From an uncultured bacterium (GTDB lineage: Bacteria > Bdellovibrionota_C > UBA2361 > SZUA-149 > CALKYB01): a DNA stretch of 6,962 nt. The notes under the pieces are model-generated. The model saw only the letters and a list, made by a program, of their open reading frames with translations, had not been told where the DNA came from and ran no database searches. The stretch covers positions 1 to 6,962 of the forward strand of contig CALKYB010000267.1 of the NCBI GenBank assembly GCA_938003565.1, read 5' to 3'. Shown one piece after another: positions 6,336 through 6,962 of this stretch. The position numbers and the translations under genes were made by a program. Each line of letters opens with the position of its first letter. Position 1 is the stretch's first letter.

Positions 6336-6545
6336 TACCCCGCCCACTATAAACTTCGGCATTTATAATTAATTATCACCCCGGGGTATAGCAGAGCGCT
6401 AGCACTGCCAGTAAATTATATACTGAAACCTATTTGTGACTACAAGACCTTAGGTCTTGGCTAGAAAAGTCAGAGACTTAGCGTTTAAGCGCAAGTATTG
6501 ATTTTCTTGTAAAGCTTCGCTTCTAGAGATATCTTGGGCAGGGTA
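6336..6545 (+). mobile_element. MITE-like short element, copy C (210 bp)
   Basis: The left end TACCCCGCCC (6336-6345) and right end GGGCAGGGTA (6536-6545) are inverse at 9 of 10 positions. TA precedes the left end (6334-6335); TG follows the right end, so the TA duplication is imperfect here. Length and internal blocks match copy A (764-976) in the opposite orientation. It carries a row of hairpins: CAAGACC/GGTCTTG (6443-6459), AAGTC/GACTT (6467-6479) and AAGC/GCTT (6512-6522), and a TTTATAAT box (6362-6369). It has no coding capacity of its own. Confidence 0.7.
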
Positions 6546-6560
6546 TGTTAGTTGCCTGCC
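6537..6560. repeat. Inverted repeat GGCAGG/CCTGCC across the right end of copy C
   Basis: GGCAGG (6537-6542) pairs with CCTGCC (6555-6560) around a 12-nt loop, spanning the right boundary of copy C. It could fold as a hairpin, or it could mark an alternative outer end of the element. Confidence 0.4.
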
Positions 6561-6609
6561 TCGCTCACGCTCGGCTATACTAAAACCAAGGTTTGAGACC
6601 ATGATATTA

Positions 6610-6637
6610 ACCGAAATTTATAGTGGTTTCAGTATAT
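6610..6637 (-). repeat. Inverted fragment of the short element
   Basis: On the minus strand this reads ATATACTGAAACC (an exact match to 6418-6430) running directly into ACTATAAATTTCGGT, which resembles the left end at 6344-6360 (15 of 17 over the overlapping stretch). Two parts that lie about 70 bp apart in copy C are thus joined here, which suggests a rearranged or deleted copy. Between 6638 and 6766 I see no convincing gene. Confidence 0.5.
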
Positions 6638-6766
6638 GCCACACCAAAGTCATAAAAAGCGGATGGACACTAACTACCAGTATAGTAAAGAAGAAGAGTT
6701 CGCAACCCAAGCGTAAACCTTTAATGTTAACGAAGATGATGATCCTCAGCGAAAGTCATTTAGAAT

Positions 6767-6962
6767 CTAAACCACTATCGGTCCCTGAGGGCCCCCGCTG
6801 AATCCCCCGTCACCGGTACAGCCAGAAATGTATTCATTACCAACGATAAAGACAACCGTACTACCGAACTCATCTGCTGACGCAAGGCGATGAAGAGGGG
6901 TTCCCTGCATGATTTGTGCACCTCGGTATGTAGGATTACCCTGTTTATCCTCAAGCAAATTC
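6767..6962 (-). CDS. Short-chain dehydrogenase/reductase, C-terminal end only
   Basis: The last 65 codons of a minus-strand gene that runs off the right edge; the TTG at 6958 is internal. The sequence has the typical end of a classical SDR (NAD(P)-dependent Rossmann oxidoreductase): TPLHRLASADEFGSTVVFIV matches the TPxxRxGxPEExxxxVxFL helix, and EYISG followed by GDGGFSGG matches the YxTG...DGGFS C-terminal motif. The stretch GNPTYRGAQIM resembles the extended loop before it in mannonate/fructuronate reductase-type SDRs, so a sugar-acid substrate is possible. The segment between SG and DGG is about two residues shorter than usual and the tail is longer (GPQGPIVV). The catalytic Tyr-x3-Lys and the nucleotide-binding region are outside the window, so function cannot be fixed. 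Confidence 0.8.
   Translation of the reverse strand, partial: NLLEDKQGNPTYRGAQIMQGTPLHRLASADEFGSTVVFIVGNEYISGCTGDGGFSGGPQGPIVV

Noticed and set aside
690..6545. CRISPR array
   Set aside because: Repeat copies are few, far apart, in both orientations and of about 210 bp; there are no regular spacers or cas genes.
630..6766. Integron cassette array
   Set aside because: Orphan genes with spaced repeats suggested it, but the repeats lack attC core pairs at matching places, gene orientation is mixed, and the repeats have transposon-like ends.
6601..6801. Plus-strand 66-aa frame
   Set aside because: It starts inside an inverted repeat fragment, overlaps the SDR 3' end on the other strand, and its translation is Lys/Ser/Leu-rich without family features.

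Overview
The window looks like an accessory stretch of a bacterial chromosome lying between two ordinary metabolic genes. It opens inside the 3' part of a succinate dehydrogenase/fumarate reductase iron-sulfur subunit gene (sdhB, + strand). It closes inside the 3' end of a short-chain dehydrogenase gene (- strand). The organism is not identifiable with certainty. The SdhB is the short type common in Bacteroidota and some Proteobacteria. Some genes carry Shine-Dalgarno-like sequences (GGGGAG before the gene at 4684-5421), which argues mildly against Bacteroidota. The secreted enzyme, with a Cys-bracketed DxDGDG motif, a Thr-rich linker and a lyase-like domain, recalls polysaccharide-degrading marine Gammaproteobacteria. 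This placement is inference.

Layout. 1-629: sdhB, partial. 630-1278: no convincing gene, but a pile-up of short repeated elements. 1279-1872 (-): SET-domain protein. 2076-2558 (-): unrecognised 160-aa protein. 2559-3116: non-coding, with a stem-loop and a perfect 24-bp tandem duplication. 3117-4553 (+): secreted modular protein with a PL14-like alginate/polysaccharide lyase domain. 4554-4683: overlapping hairpins between convergent genes. 4684-5421 (-): unrecognised 245-aa acidic protein. 5682-5966 (-): unrecognised 94-aa protein bracketed by a 22-bp inverted repeat. 5967-6766: no convincing gene; it holds the right arm of that repeat and a second cluster of the short elements. 6767-6962 (-): C-terminal end of an SDR oxidoreductase.

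The most striking feature is the short element family. Two copies of about 210 bp, 764-976 (inverted) and 6336-6545 (direct), have TACCC-type terminal inverted repeats and align along their length. Fragments of further copies sit beside them. Both full copies follow the same 17-bp sequence and interrupt the same TA in GACAG-GTA-TAC, and that sequence itself resembles an internal part of the element. This looks like nested, self-targeting MITE-like insertions. No transposase is present.

The genes do not form an obvious pathway. The lyase would act outside the cell on uronate-containing polysaccharide. The SDR tail resembles uronate/mannonate-type reductases, so a loose link to uronic acid use is possible but unproven. 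The minus-strand genes are widely spaced and probably separate accessory transcripts.
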